Shown: positions 1 through 7,162, counted from the stretch's first letter. The stretch: DNA of 9,167 nucleotides from Filomicrobium sp. (GCA_021775655.1 JAJFHK010000339.1:1-9167); one strand, 5' to 3'. The notes: generated by a model from the letters alone, not told the origin. A program made the numbers and translations.

Positions 1-258
1 ACCAAGTTGTTCAACTGCAGCAAGAGCGTCGGCAAGAACGTCGAAGTCGTCCGTTGAGTTTTTAATCCCGCACGATTTGCGGGCGGGCGGGTATGACTTG
101 GCAATACGCCTGCCAGCCTCCTGAATGTCGGTAGCAGCCAAGCGGATGATCGATTGGCGATTCTCGTGATCCAAGTAGAACGTTACAATCAGGCCGACCA
201 GCAAAAGCAAAAAGGTTGCTTGCGCAAAGTGAATTAACCCAATCCGGTTAGCCTGCAT
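1..258 (-). CDS. Small membrane-anchored protein of unknown function, N-terminal part (runs off left edge)
   Basis: I do not recognise this protein. An open frame starts with ATG at 256-258 and stays open for exactly 86 codons to the window edge. It begins MQANRIGLIHFAQA, followed by a hydrophobic stretch at about residues 14-29 (TFLLLLVGLIVTFY) that fits an uncleaved signal anchor or a signal peptide. The rest (about 30-86) is soluble, mixed in charge and probably helical, with one cysteine at 63. The start lies inside the end of the upstream membrane-protein gene: the two frames overlap by 11 bp, which suggests translational coupling, and there is no strong Shine-Dalgarno sequence. The absence of stops, the membrane segment directly after the start and the coupled position make it a likely real gene. 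The C-terminus is missing, so function and family cannot be judged. Confidence 0.7.
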   Translation of the reverse strand, partial: MQANRIGLIHFAQATFLLLLVGLIVTFYLDHENRQSIIRLAATDIQEAGRRIAKSYPPARKSCGIKNSTDDFDVLADALAAVEQLG

Positions 259-1621
259 TGGCCGGGATGATCACGTTCCATGCCGCGACGAGACCATTTG
301 CGAAGATACCGATCACGATGTTGCCGACCAGTTCGGCCCAGGATGTTCCCTTCAGCGTGGCAAGTCCTTGGCTCCCGTCAGACATCGCTTGCTGCACGGG
401 CTCGGGTGCACCCTCGCTCATTCGAATACCGATCAGGGCGCCGACTCGTGCCGTCAGGAAGAACGAGATGATGTAAACGCAATAGAAGATGAGGAACATT
501 TCCTTTTGCTCGTGCCAAGAGCTTTGAACCACGCGATCCCACATAAGCATGATCGGCCATGTCAGCAGGAAGGCCGCCATTGCACCAGCAAAGCTTGTCG
601 AGAACAGTTCTTGGCGACCGGATAAAAAGCCCAGGACAAGGCCGAACACCAGCACCGGAAGCAGCCGTATAGCGGTTGCGACAACGTAGTTCGCCAACCC
701 GTCCTTTACGAGTTCCGAAAAGATCAGTTCCTTGGCTTTTTTGGACTCTATCGGCTTGATACCGGCCTCGGAAAATTTCGTTCGCAACAGTTCGGCCGCC
801 GAATTCTTGATCGAGCCTGCGTAATGATCGGTTACACCGCTGGCTATCGCAGAAACCCCGTAGGCACGATCGATAATCTGATCAACTGAGGATTTTGTCA
901 GCGGCTTGGCGAGCGAGCCTAGATTCTCGTTGCTCAGCGCAGACAGGAATTCGCGATGAGCCTGTCTTGCTGCGGCAATTTCGTTGGCTGTCAGCCCCTT
1001 GTAGTTAGGCTTTGTGTTGAGTTCGGCCGATGCCGGTGCGGATGGCGATTCGATCGCCCGGACACCGGTGAAAGCTGTCTCGAGGCCGCCTCTTATCGAG
1101 GCGCTAAAATGGTTTCCAATTTGGAAATCATAGTACTGCATCAGCCTGCGATAAATGTCGCCGACCGTTTTTTCCGAGCTTAGTACTTTTTCGAATTCCT
1201 CATCGCCCATCGGTGGGATGGTAGTGTTCTGGCCGGCGTTCGATAATGCCGTACGGACCTGGCTATCGATGCCAAGCGCGATTGAGTAAATCTTGTCGAT
1301 TTCGTTCTTTTCAAAAAGATCCGCGCCGTAGCGATAATGCGACGAATCGCTGCTGAGCTTGGCCGTGCAATCGACCGACCGTCCAAGGTCACCACTTGTT
1401 ACATTGTGCTTTGCCATTAGCTGACAGAGCCGGGCCGCAGATACGCTGGGCGGATCGACGATAAATGGTTCGGAAGAGCCCGCGTAAAGCTTGGAGAAGC
1501 TGAAGTAGTATTTGCTTGGAAGCAGTGAGGTCAGTTTTATCAGGACTAATATGGCAAAGGCGCCGAAAAACGCGATGGCTACGTTTACCCGCAATCCTAA
1601 CAGAAACTGAAGCACGACCAT
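248..1621 (-). CDS. Hypothetical multi-pass membrane protein with large soluble domain
   Basis: This is a 457-residue protein of no family I can name. One hydrophobic segment lies near the N-terminus (about 12-30). A long soluble region follows (about 35-310), then four more likely membrane segments at about 312-334, 342-360, 374-397 and 428-452. The soluble region holds only two cysteines, C66 and C85, which could form a disulphide if the domain is outside the cytoplasm; I cannot settle the topology. A proline/alanine-rich linker lies near 190-200 (ESPSAPASAE). The ATG start at 1619-1621 has AAGGGGG just upstream, though unusually close to it. The gene lies 173 bp after fhcA on the same strand and overlaps the next small membrane-protein gene by 11 bp. 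The pair probably forms an envelope module; a link to C1 metabolism rests on position alone. Confidence 0.8.
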   Translation of the reverse strand: MVVLQFLLGLRVNVAIAFFGAFAILVLIKLTSLLPSKYYFSFSKLYAGSSEPFIVDPPSVSAARLCQLMAKHNVTSGDLGRSVDCTAKLSSDSSHYRYGADLFEKNEIDKIYSIALGIDSQVRTALSNAGQNTTIPPMGDEEFEKVLSSEKTVGDIYRRLMQYYDFQIGNHFSASIRGGLETAFTGVRAIESPSAPASAELNTKPNYKGLTANEIAAARQAHREFLSALSNENLGSLAKPLTKSSVDQIIDRAYGVSAIASGVTDHYAGSIKNSAAELLRTKFSEAGIKPIESKKAKELIFSELVKDGLANYVVATAIRLLPVLVFGLVLGFLSGRQELFSTSFAGAMAAFLLTWPIMLMWDRVVQSSWHEQKEMFLIFYCVYIISFFLTARVGALIGIRMSEGAPEPVQQAMSDGSQGLATLKGTSWAELVGNIVIGIFANGLVAAWNVIIPANAG

Positions 1622-1712
1622 TCCCCCTTACTTCGGCTCATACACACTGCTCTGTCCGGCGACACTGTAAAGTTTCCGCGCGACTTCGGGCAAGGCACCT
1701 CTGATGCAATGC

Positions 1713-1729
1713 CCGCTTATTGCAAGCGG
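1713..1729 (-). other. Inverted repeat between fhcA and the membrane-protein gene
   Basis: CCGCTT at 1713-1718 and AAGCGG at 1724-1729 form a perfect 6-bp inverted repeat around a 5-nt loop. It is the clearest structure I see in the 173-bp gap after fhcA. No T-run follows on either strand, so it does not look like a standard intrinsic terminator. It could be a weak 3' processing or pause structure, or chance. Confidence 0.2.
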
Positions 1730-1794
1730 TGTCTACAGATGAATTGTCAACACAGGGCTGCGCCGCTTACCAAGTGAGTTGATGGTGGTGAGGT

Positions 1795-3456
1795 TCAAAC
1801 GCGTGCGGCCGTTGGCTGGATAACCAGGCTGCCGTATCCATGCGTGATGATTTCCTCGTCGCTAAGACTGAAATTGTCGAATCCGACTGTATGAAAGCGC
1901 TCAAAATAGCTGCGAAGTGACTTCTCGATGCCTTTATCGTAGTCGGGGCGGGCGACATGCGTCGCGCCCTGTACGACTTTGACAATCTTTCCCGATTTAA
2001 CGATCAACTCGCCGTTTTTGAAGACGAAGACCGGTGTCGCGAACATCGCTTCGCGGTCGGCCAGATCCTCATAGACGGTAATATCTGCGGTTGCGCCCAC
2101 ACCAAGATGGCCACGGTCCTTCAAGCCGAGGCTGCGAGCCGGACCGGCGCGGGTCATGATGGCGATGTCGTACAGCGTGTACTCGCGATCGAGACTCGCG
2201 AGCACGCTGGAACTTGCGGCGTCGGGATTGATCTTCTGCATCATGTCATTGCGGAAGCCTTTGTCCATCAACAGCCGGATGAGGTGAGGGTAATAAGTGA
2301 AGGGGGCTCCATTGGGGTGGTCGGTCGTCAGGAAAATGCGCCAAGGGTCTTCGATCAACAGGAACAATTCGAGCCCTATTGCCCACTGCAGAGCATTGAC
2401 GAAGCTCTTGTCGCGGTAGCGCATCGGTACGACGCCGCAACCGGCATCGCATTCAATGTCCATGACAACCCACTTGTTGGGGCTGGCTGAACCTGTATTG
2501 CCATACTGGCGCATTGAGTCACCTGAGGCGGTGCACGTCTGGCCGAATAGGACCTGGCCGACGTCAATCGAAACGTTTTTATGGCTGTTGACGAGTTCTG
2601 CGACTTTGGCAGCACCCGATGAGAACTTGCGGTCGCCTTCGGTTCCATAACTGTGGAACTGGATGTGCGTCAGGTGAACCGGAAGTCCTTCCATCCCTGC
2701 AATCGTATGTTCGGTTGTCTCGACATTTCCCGGCACACCCAGGTTACAGCCGTGAACATGAAGCGGATGGGTAACTCCCAGTTCTTTCACCGCACGCGAC
2801 AAAGTCAGCAGGACTTGGCGGGGGGTAACGCCGTAATGGGCGTGTTGTTCGTCGAGATCGAGCTGGCGCTGGTTGAACTTGAAAGCACTAATGCCTCCGG
2901 GATTGACGACTTTGATCGCAATTGCCTGAGTGGCATGCAGTGTCCAGGCTACATAATCCTTGATGGCTTCGATGTCGTCATTGGCTGCGAGCTGACGCAG
3001 GAAGAAATCATCGCTGCCGAGCATGGCGAAGGCGCCTTTGTCGATCATCGGCGTGTCGGCCATTTCCATGTGCGCCTGGCGCGCATTGGCTGGCAGCATG
3101 GCGGGCTCAAAGCCGGCCGTATATCCCATTTCGGCATAGCGATAACCGGCCGTCAATGTCGAGGGAACGGCGTGGCCGCAACCAGCGCGAGTGAGGTCTC
3201 CGCGGCATACGGGATCGCCGCGATGATCCTCGGGCAGCATAAGGCGGCCGATGGTCATCTTGCCGCCTCCAATATGGGTATGGGGATCGATAGCGCCGGC
3301 CATAACGATACGGCCCTGCAGAGCATACTCCTCGTCAATGCGAGCGTCTGGCGGTGTCGCGACGATCACACCATCCTGTACATAGATGTCGCGGAGTTCA
3401 CCATCGATTCCGTTGGCAGGATCGTAAACCTTGCCGCCCGTCAGTTTGATCAACAT
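1795..3456 (-). CDS. fhcA: Formyltransferase/hydrolase complex subunit A (formylmethanofuran dehydrogenase subunit A homologue)
   Basis: FhcA is the hydrolytic subunit of the cytoplasmic Fhc complex, which releases formate from formyl-methylofuran in the tetrahydromethanopterin-linked formaldehyde oxidation pathway of methylotrophs. It is an amidohydrolase-fold protein of 553 residues. The binuclear-metal residues of the archaeal FwdA/FmdA family are visible: H59 and H61 (DPHTH), K182 in KVVNPGG (the position of the carboxylated lysine), H233/H235 (LHVHG), H264 and H268 (HLTHIQFHSYG) and D379 (TTDHPNG). The hydrolase site therefore looks intact. The frame is open back to 3573, but I chose the ATG at 3454-3456: it gives the family N-terminus (MLIKLTGGKVYDP) and lies 20 bp after the fhcB stop, whereas the longer start would overlap fhcB by 97 bp. 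The ribosome-binding site is weak (GGGATAAG), consistent with coupling to fhcB. No fhcD or fhcC follows. Confidence 0.95.
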   Translation of the reverse strand: MLIKLTGGKVYDPANGIDGELRDIYVQDGVIVATPPDARIDEEYALQGRIVMAGAIDPHTHIGGGKMTIGRLMLPEDHRGDPVCRGDLTRAGCGHAVPSTLTAGYRYAEMGYTAGFEPAMLPANARQAHMEMADTPMIDKGAFAMLGSDDFFLRQLAANDDIEAIKDYVAWTLHATQAIAIKVVNPGGISAFKFNQRQLDLDEQHAHYGVTPRQVLLTLSRAVKELGVTHPLHVHGCNLGVPGNVETTEHTIAGMEGLPVHLTHIQFHSYGTEGDRKFSSGAAKVAELVNSHKNVSIDVGQVLFGQTCTASGDSMRQYGNTGSASPNKWVVMDIECDAGCGVVPMRYRDKSFVNALQWAIGLELFLLIEDPWRIFLTTDHPNGAPFTYYPHLIRLLMDKGFRNDMMQKINPDAASSSVLASLDREYTLYDIAIMTRAGPARSLGLKDRGHLGVGATADITVYEDLADREAMFATPVFVFKNGELIVKSGKIVKVVQGATHVARPDYDKGIEKSLRSYFERFHTVGFDNFSLSDEEIITHGYGSLVIQPTAARV

Positions 3457-3476
3457 CGTTTTTCTTATCCCAGAGA

Positions 3477-4751
3477 TTAGAGTGCGGCTTCGATGGCGGA
3501 GAGAACGGAAGCAACGCTTGGATTGTTCGAGCGTCCCAGGTTGCGCAAGGGCAGGGAAACGACGCTGTCGCAACGGATCAGCTGGCCGGAGTGATCAATG
3601 CCGGGAGTTCCGACAGGTATGAATACAGCAGGTGAACCTGGCAAATTCATTCCGGGCGGACCGAGTACGATCGTTGGTAAGCCGGTGTCGGGTGGAACCA
3701 AGTCAGGGGAATAGGACGCAATCCAAACGAGCAGGTCAGCCTCGTTGCTTGCAAGACGATTTGGAATCGCGTTGGCCAGCGGATCGTAATCGGGAGCTCC
3801 TGTCGCGTAGCTGACGCGGGTTGGAAAACCACTCTGCCAACCGCAGACCGAAGTCGATGTCGTCGCGCCCTCGTCACCGCCAAGTGACAGGCCGGCTGCT
3901 CGTGTCGTTTTGTTGAGCAGCCTGACGACATCACTGACGGCATGGATCGTCAGATCACTATCATGGGTTTGAAGTCCGGCTGGGGCCCAGACGAGAACGG
4001 AATAATCCGCATCGTTCAGCTTCTTGCCGACGTCTTCAATCGCCAAGAGCGGAACACCTGCAACACTATCGCCCGCGACGGGATTGCCTCGCATCCGTGC
4101 GAGGAGCGCGCTGACCACTTCATCAACCCGGTCGAGTGCGCAGGGAAGTGTTATGACGTCACCGACGCGCGGACCCGTGGCTGCTGATTGATCAAGTCCT
4201 TCGCCGACAAACACAACGGTCCGCGGCTTGTTTGCCTTGTCAAACATTGACGTCTCGGCGCAAACGATGCGTTCGAAAAATCGTGGATGCAGTGTGTGAA
4301 CGTCACTACCGACAATAACGACGACGTCGGCGCGGTTTCGCGTTTCGGTCAACGTCGACATGATCCAGCCAGCCGACTGCAAGACCTTCATGTTAAACCC
4401 AACGCTTTCGCTAAAGGCATGGTCGACGACACCGCGAGAATGGTCAGCCAACGACATGACTGAGCGCATTCCGCCAACGTCGGTTGCGAGCCCGCCATAA
4501 AGTGGCGACGACGATTTGCGGATCATGCTTGCGGCTTCGGCGACGGCTTCATTGAGCCGAACATTGCGGCCACCGATCTGAGGCGAGGCTGTTGGAAGCA
4601 CTCGTTCGAACCCTGCAATTGCCTTGCTGCAACCGTTGCGCGCGACCTTGAGTGTGACTCGCGTGCGTACGACCTTCAGATCGTCGCAGAGAAGACCGCA
4701 AAATGGGCAGGGTACATGGTCAAATTCGATGGCTGACCCAACGTCGCTCAT
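3477..4751 (-). CDS. fhcB: Formyltransferase/hydrolase complex subunit B (formylmethanofuran dehydrogenase subunit B homologue)
   Basis: FhcB is the 424-residue bacterial relative of the molybdopterin-type subunit FwdB/FmdB. In methylotrophs it is part of the Fhc complex with FhcA, C and D and is thought to have no redox role. Near the N-terminus is C15-x2-C18-x3-C22-x18-C41 (CPFCGLLCDDL ... NGCSKA), the layout of the iron-sulphur cluster region of FwdB. The stretch corresponding to the tungsten/molybdenum-ligand loop (about residues 104-126, DHSRGVVDHAF to MKVLQ) has no cysteine, which fits a non-redox subunit. Further family motifs are VVVIVGSD (143-150), CGWQSGFPTRV (303-313) and the C-terminal GIDHSGQLIRCDSV (384-397). 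The ATG at 4749-4751 has a textbook GGAGG eight bases upstream. The gene is the first of an fhcB-fhcA pair and lies 129 bp after the phosphatase gene, so it may have its own promoter. Confidence 0.94.
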   Translation of the reverse strand: MSDVGSAIEFDHVPCPFCGLLCDDLKVVRTRVTLKVARNGCSKAIAGFERVLPTASPQIGGRNVRLNEAVAEAASMIRKSSSPLYGGLATDVGGMRSVMSLADHSRGVVDHAFSESVGFNMKVLQSAGWIMSTLTETRNRADVVVIVGSDVHTLHPRFFERIVCAETSMFDKANKPRTVVFVGEGLDQSAATGPRVGDVITLPCALDRVDEVVSALLARMRGNPVAGDSVAGVPLLAIEDVGKKLNDADYSVLVWAPAGLQTHDSDLTIHAVSDVVRLLNKTTRAAGLSLGGDEGATTSTSVCGWQSGFPTRVSYATGAPDYDPLANAIPNRLASNEADLLVWIASYSPDLVPPDTGLPTIVLGPPGMNLPGSPAVFIPVGTPGIDHSGQLIRCDSVVSLPLRNLGRSNNPSVASVLSAIEAAL

Positions 4752-4759
4752 GGAAATCT

Positions 4760-4764
4760 CCTCC
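4760..4764 (-). promoter_or_regulatory. Shine-Dalgarno sequence of fhcB
   Basis: On the minus strand GGAGG, extended to GGAGGAGA, lies 8 nt before the fhcB ATG. It is the strongest ribosome-binding site in the window and fixes the fhcB start. It is much stronger than that of fhcA, whose translation may rely on coupling. Confidence 0.85.
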
Positions 4765-4779
4765 GTTCTTTATCTTTCG

Positions 4780-4805
4780 GTCTGGGTTCTCAGTTTCGCC
4801 CAGAC
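4780..4805 (-). promoter_or_regulatory. Inverted repeat in the fhcB leader (possible RNA hairpin)
   Basis: GTCTGGG at 4780-4786 and CCCAGAC at 4799-4805 are a perfect 7-bp inverted repeat with a 12-nt loop. It lies between the phosphatase gene and the fhcB ribosome-binding site, about 28-54 nt upstream of the start codon. If transcription starts upstream of it, the leader RNA could fold here without covering the Shine-Dalgarno sequence. A regulatory role is speculative. Confidence 0.25.
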
Positions 4806-4808
4806 TCG

Positions 4809-4826
4809 TAGATTCGGTAAAATCTA
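4809..4826. promoter_or_regulatory. Inverted repeat upstream of fhcB (possible operator)
   Basis: TAGATT at 4809-4814 and AATCTA at 4821-4826 form a perfect 6-bp inverted repeat with a 6-bp centre, an AT-rich patch 58-75 bp upstream of the fhcB start. The spacing suits a dimeric transcription factor near a promoter. I could not assign convincing -35 and -10 boxes, so this is only a candidate operator. Confidence 0.22.
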
Positions 4827-4868
4827 AGCACGACATCGGGGAGGGATGGAAGGGTAAAGGCGCATCGG

Positions 4869-4880
4869 CAGGCTTGCCTG
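4869..4880 (-). other. Short inverted repeat directly after the phosphatase stop codon
   Basis: CAGGC and GCCTG flank a 2-nt centre (4869-4880), immediately downstream of the phosphatase stop at 4881-4883. The position suits a 3' end structure, but the loop is very short and no T-run follows on the minus strand, so it is not a convincing intrinsic terminator. Confidence 0.15.
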
Positions 4881-5348
4881 TCAAACCGAGGGGCTTCCGG
4901 TAAGCGGAAAGCGCTCCTTGATGCGGCGAAATAGCTGATCTCGGACTTTACGATAGCTTTCCAGAATTTGATCGTCGTCGGCGTCTTCTGGTAGTGCCGT
5001 GGCATCGAGTGTCGGCCAATATTCAACACTTGCAGGATTGGTTCTTGTCAGTTCCAGCGCCTGGTGATGGGCTTCTGGGGACAGCGATACAATCAGGTCG
5101 ATGTCTTCGTCCTCGTAAGCGGAAATTGGAGTCGGCTTGTGCCGTGAAATATCGATGCCAAGTTCGCTCATCACTGTTTCGGCATAGCGGTCAACGTCGC
5201 CAGCACGCACGCCAGCCGAACACACCTTCATGCGGTTGCCGGCAAGATGGCGGAAAATTCCTTCGGCCATGGGAGATCGCACAGCATTTAAGCTACAGGC
5301 AAAAAGCACATGGCGCGGCGCGGCGCCTGGAGCCCGCCCGAGTGGCAC
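4881..5348 (-). CDS. Low-molecular-weight protein tyrosine phosphatase family protein
   Basis: A 155-residue cytoplasmic protein of the LMW-PTP/arsenate reductase-like fold. The phosphate-binding loop is C18-SLNAV-R24-S25 (C-x5-R-S), followed by PMAEGIFRHL, which is typical of the family. The nucleophile is C18, and R24 and S25 position the phosphate. The usual late DP(Y/x) acid motif is not obvious; the nearest candidate is the aspartate in WPTLDATALPED, so the substrate (phosphotyrosine or another phospho-compound) is uncertain. The start is GTG at 5346-5348, 4 bp after the UPF0262 stop, with AAGGGA seven bases upstream; I see no in-frame ATG that would serve better. The first 12 residues (MPLGRAPGAAPR) precede the first strand and may vary. 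In alphaproteobacteria this gene commonly follows hisD and UPF0262, as here, which suggests co-transcription. Confidence 0.88.
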   Translation of the reverse strand: MPLGRAPGAAPRHVLFACSLNAVRSPMAEGIFRHLAGNRMKVCSAGVRAGDVDRYAETVMSELGIDISRHKPTPISAYEDEDIDLIVSLSPEAHHQALELTRTNPASVEYWPTLDATALPEDADDDQILESYRKVRDQLFRRIKERFPLTGSPSV

Positions 5349-5352
5349 CCGC

Positions 5353-5847
5353 TCATCCCTTCCAATGCAGTGCGCAGATCAGCGTGAACAGCCGTCGCGC
5401 CGTGTCAAAATCCATTTCAATCTTACCTTCAAGGCGTTCGACAAGCAGCTTGCTGCCTTCGTCGTGCAGTGAGCGCCGTGATATGTCGATGGCTTGGATT
5501 TTTGATGGAGGAGCAGAACGGATTGCCGCATAGTAGCTGTCGCAGATGAGGAAGTAGTCCTTCACAATTTTTTTGAAGGGCTGCAGTGAAAAATGCTGTG
5601 TGTCGACGTTCTCTGCAACCTCGTTGCCGATCGTCATAGCGAGACGATCGTCTGCGATCGATAGCTGCAGGCGATAAGGGCCGTCGTCGCGACCCACCGG
5701 CTTGAATTCATTTGACTCGAGGATGTCATAGATCGCGACTTCGCGCTCGTGCTCGACGTTTGGATTCTTGCGCGCGATGGTTGTTTGATCGAGGTTGATC
5801 TCGTAGAGCCGCGAGCGGGACGTGGGGGATGGTCCGAATTCCGACAT
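5353..5847 (-). CDS. UPF0262 family protein
   Basis: A 164-residue soluble protein that matches the alphaproteobacterial UPF0262 family by pattern; its function is unknown. Recognisable stretches are RLYEINLDQTTI near the N-terminus, EREVAIYDILESN, PYRLQLSI, HFSLQPFKKIVKDYF in the middle, and AIDISRRSLHDEG and DFDTARRLFTLICALHWKG at the C-terminus. There is no signal peptide or membrane segment. The open frame reaches back to 5925 inside hisD, but the ATG at 5845-5847 is preferred: it has AAGGGAG five bases upstream and gives the normal family start. That ribosome-binding site overlaps the hisD stop codon (TAAGGGAG), and the gap to hisD is 10 bp, so translation is probably coupled. Its steady place between hisD and a small phosphatase is a feature of this bacterial class. 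Confidence 0.9.
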   Translation of the reverse strand: MSEFGPSPTSRSRLYEINLDQTTIARKNPNVEHEREVAIYDILESNEFKPVGRDDGPYRLQLSIADDRLAMTIGNEVAENVDTQHFSLQPFKKIVKDYFLICDSYYAAIRSAPPSKIQAIDISRRSLHDEGSKLLVERLEGKIEMDFDTARRLFTLICALHWKG

Positions 5848-5852
5848 GGCAG

Positions 5853-5859
5853 CTCCCTT
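5853..5859 (-). promoter_or_regulatory. Ribosome-binding site of the UPF0262 gene, overlapping the hisD stop
   Basis: On the minus strand AAGGGAG shares its first two bases with the hisD TAA stop codon and lies 5 nt before the ATG at 5847. It decides the UPF0262 start and points to translational coupling with hisD. Confidence 0.75.
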
Positions 5860-7162
5860 ATCCGGAGTTCTTGAGGCGTAATTCGACAGAACGGCGGTGG
5901 CCTTCCAGCCCTTCCGAACGAGCAAGCGTCATGGCGGCGGGGCCCAACTTTCTTAATGACGCAGCGTCGAGTTTAAGGAGCGATGTGCGCTTCATGAAGT
6001 CGAGGACGCCAAGGCCGGACGAGAAACGCGATGAGCGCGCCGTCGGCAAGACATGATTGGTTCCTGCAACGTAGTCGCCAATGACTTCAGGTGTATGGCT
6101 CCCGATGAATATCGCACCGGCATTGCTGATCCGGCTGGTCAGAGCCTCTGCGTTCGCTGTCGCAATTTCAAGGTGTTCGGCTGCAATGCGGTCAGCAAGC
6201 GGCGGGGCATCATCGAGTGATCCGAGAATGATGATTGCGCCAAAGTCGCGCCAGCTTGGCGTCGCAATTTTCGTACGCGGGAGTTCTGCCAATTGACGTT
6301 CGACTGCCGCTTCAACCGCATCGGCAAAGCCGGAATCATCGGTCATCAGAATTGATTGGGCGGCTGTGTCGTGTTCGGCCTGGGCGAGCAGATCAGCTGC
6401 GATCCATTCGGGATCATTGTCAGCATCGGCAATGATGAGGACTTCAGAAGGACCAGCAATCGAATCGATACCAACCGTTCCGTAAACCTGACGTTTGGCG
6501 GCCGCGACGTAAGCGTTGCCGGGACCGACAACGGTTGCGACCGGCTGGATCGTTTCAGTGCCGTAGGCCAGGGCTGCGACCGCTTGCGCGCCGCCTACGC
6601 GGTAGATCTCATCTGCGACCATGCCGCCCGCTGCGAGAACCAACGGGTTTACCTTGCCATCGGGCATCGGTACGACCATGACGACACGCGGCACGCCTGC
6701 AACCTTTGCCGGTACGCCATTCATCAGCACGGAACTTGGATAAGACGCCGTGCCGCCGGGGACATAGAGGCCGACAGATTCGACGGGTGTCCAGCGTTCG
6801 CCAAGTTCGACGCCTGCGTCATCAGTATAGCGGCCTGAGACCGGTTTCTGGCGTTGATGGTGGGCGGCGATCCGTTCGCGTGCAAAATTCAAAGCGTCCA
6901 GAGCCTCGGGGCTTTCGCTTTTGACACGCTCAACTGCATCGGAAATTTCGTCAGGGGTGACGGCTATGCCGCGCTTAACCAGATCGATGCGATCGAACTT
7001 TCGCGAGAGCGCTACGAGGGCTTTATCTCCTTGCGTACGCACATCCCTGATAATGCCGGACACGACGCCATCGACTTCGTCGGATACTTCGCGCTTCTCG
7101 GCAAGGAGTGCAGTGAACGCGGACTGAAAATCAGGATCGCTTGTATCTAGTCGCTTAGCCAT
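5858..7162 (-). CDS. hisD: Histidinol dehydrogenase
   Basis: HisD catalyses the last two steps of histidine synthesis, oxidising L-histidinol to L-histidine with two NAD+ in the cytoplasm. The 434-residue product has the usual family length. Visible landmarks are [17 protein letters not shown] (131-147), [13 protein letters not shown] (190-202), [12 protein letters not shown] (212-223) and [12 protein letters not shown] (235-246). Residues matching the E. coli zinc ligands are all present: Q261 and H264 (AQAEHD), D363 (GDYVAGTNH) and H422 ([10 protein letters not shown]); the catalytic pair is E329-H330 (AAEHLEI). The enzyme should be active. I chose the ATG at 7160-7162 (MAKRLDTSD) over an in-frame GTG at 7196-7198, which would add 12 basic, unconserved residues. 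The gene lies 107 bp after DUF2948 and 10 bp before UPF0262. As is common in alphaproteobacteria, it is away from other his genes. Confidence 0.97.
   Translation of the reverse strand: MAKRLDTSDPDFQSAFTALLAEKREVSDEVDGVVSGIIRDVRTQGDKALVALSRKFDRIDLVKRGIAVTPDEISDAVERVKSESPEALDALNFARERIAAHHQRQKPVSGRYTDDAGVELGERWTPVESVGLYVPGGTASYPSSVLMNGVPAKVAGVPRVVMVVPMPDGKVNPLVLAAGGMVADEIYRVGGAQAVAALAYGTETIQPVATVVGPGNAYVAAAKRQVYGTVGIDSIAGPSEVLIIADADNDPEWIAADLLAQAEHDTAAQSILMTDDSGFADAVEAAVERQLAELPRTKIATPSWRDFGAIIILGSLDDAPPLADRIAAEHLEIATANAEALTSRISNAGAIFIGSHTPEVIGDYVAGTNHVLPTARSSRFSSGLGVLDFMKRTSLLKLDAASLRKLGPAAMTLARSEGLEGHRRSVELRLKNSG

Noticed and set aside
1957..2490. Plus-strand open frame of 177 codons opposite fhcA
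   Set aside because: It is fully antisense to conserved fhcA sequence and has no domain-like pattern.
2653..3480. Long plus-strand open frame (275 codons) opposite fhcA
   Set aside because: It is antisense to a gene whose catalytic motifs are unmistakable, and its translation shows no recognisable family; it is a by-product of GC-rich codon use.
3457..3573. Longer fhcA start at 3573
   Set aside because: It would overlap fhcB by 97 bp and add 39 basic residues that do not look like the family; the ATG at 3456 gives the expected N-terminus.
4994..5533. Plus-strand open frame of 179 codons across the phosphatase and UPF0262 genes
   Set aside because: It spans two well-supported genes on the other strand, and its composition (Arg, Ser, Gln, Cys-rich) is that of a shadow frame.
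5642..5653. Perfect 12-bp palindrome AGACGATCGTCT
   Set aside because: It lies inside the UPF0262 coding region, and about two such palindromes are expected by chance in a window this size.
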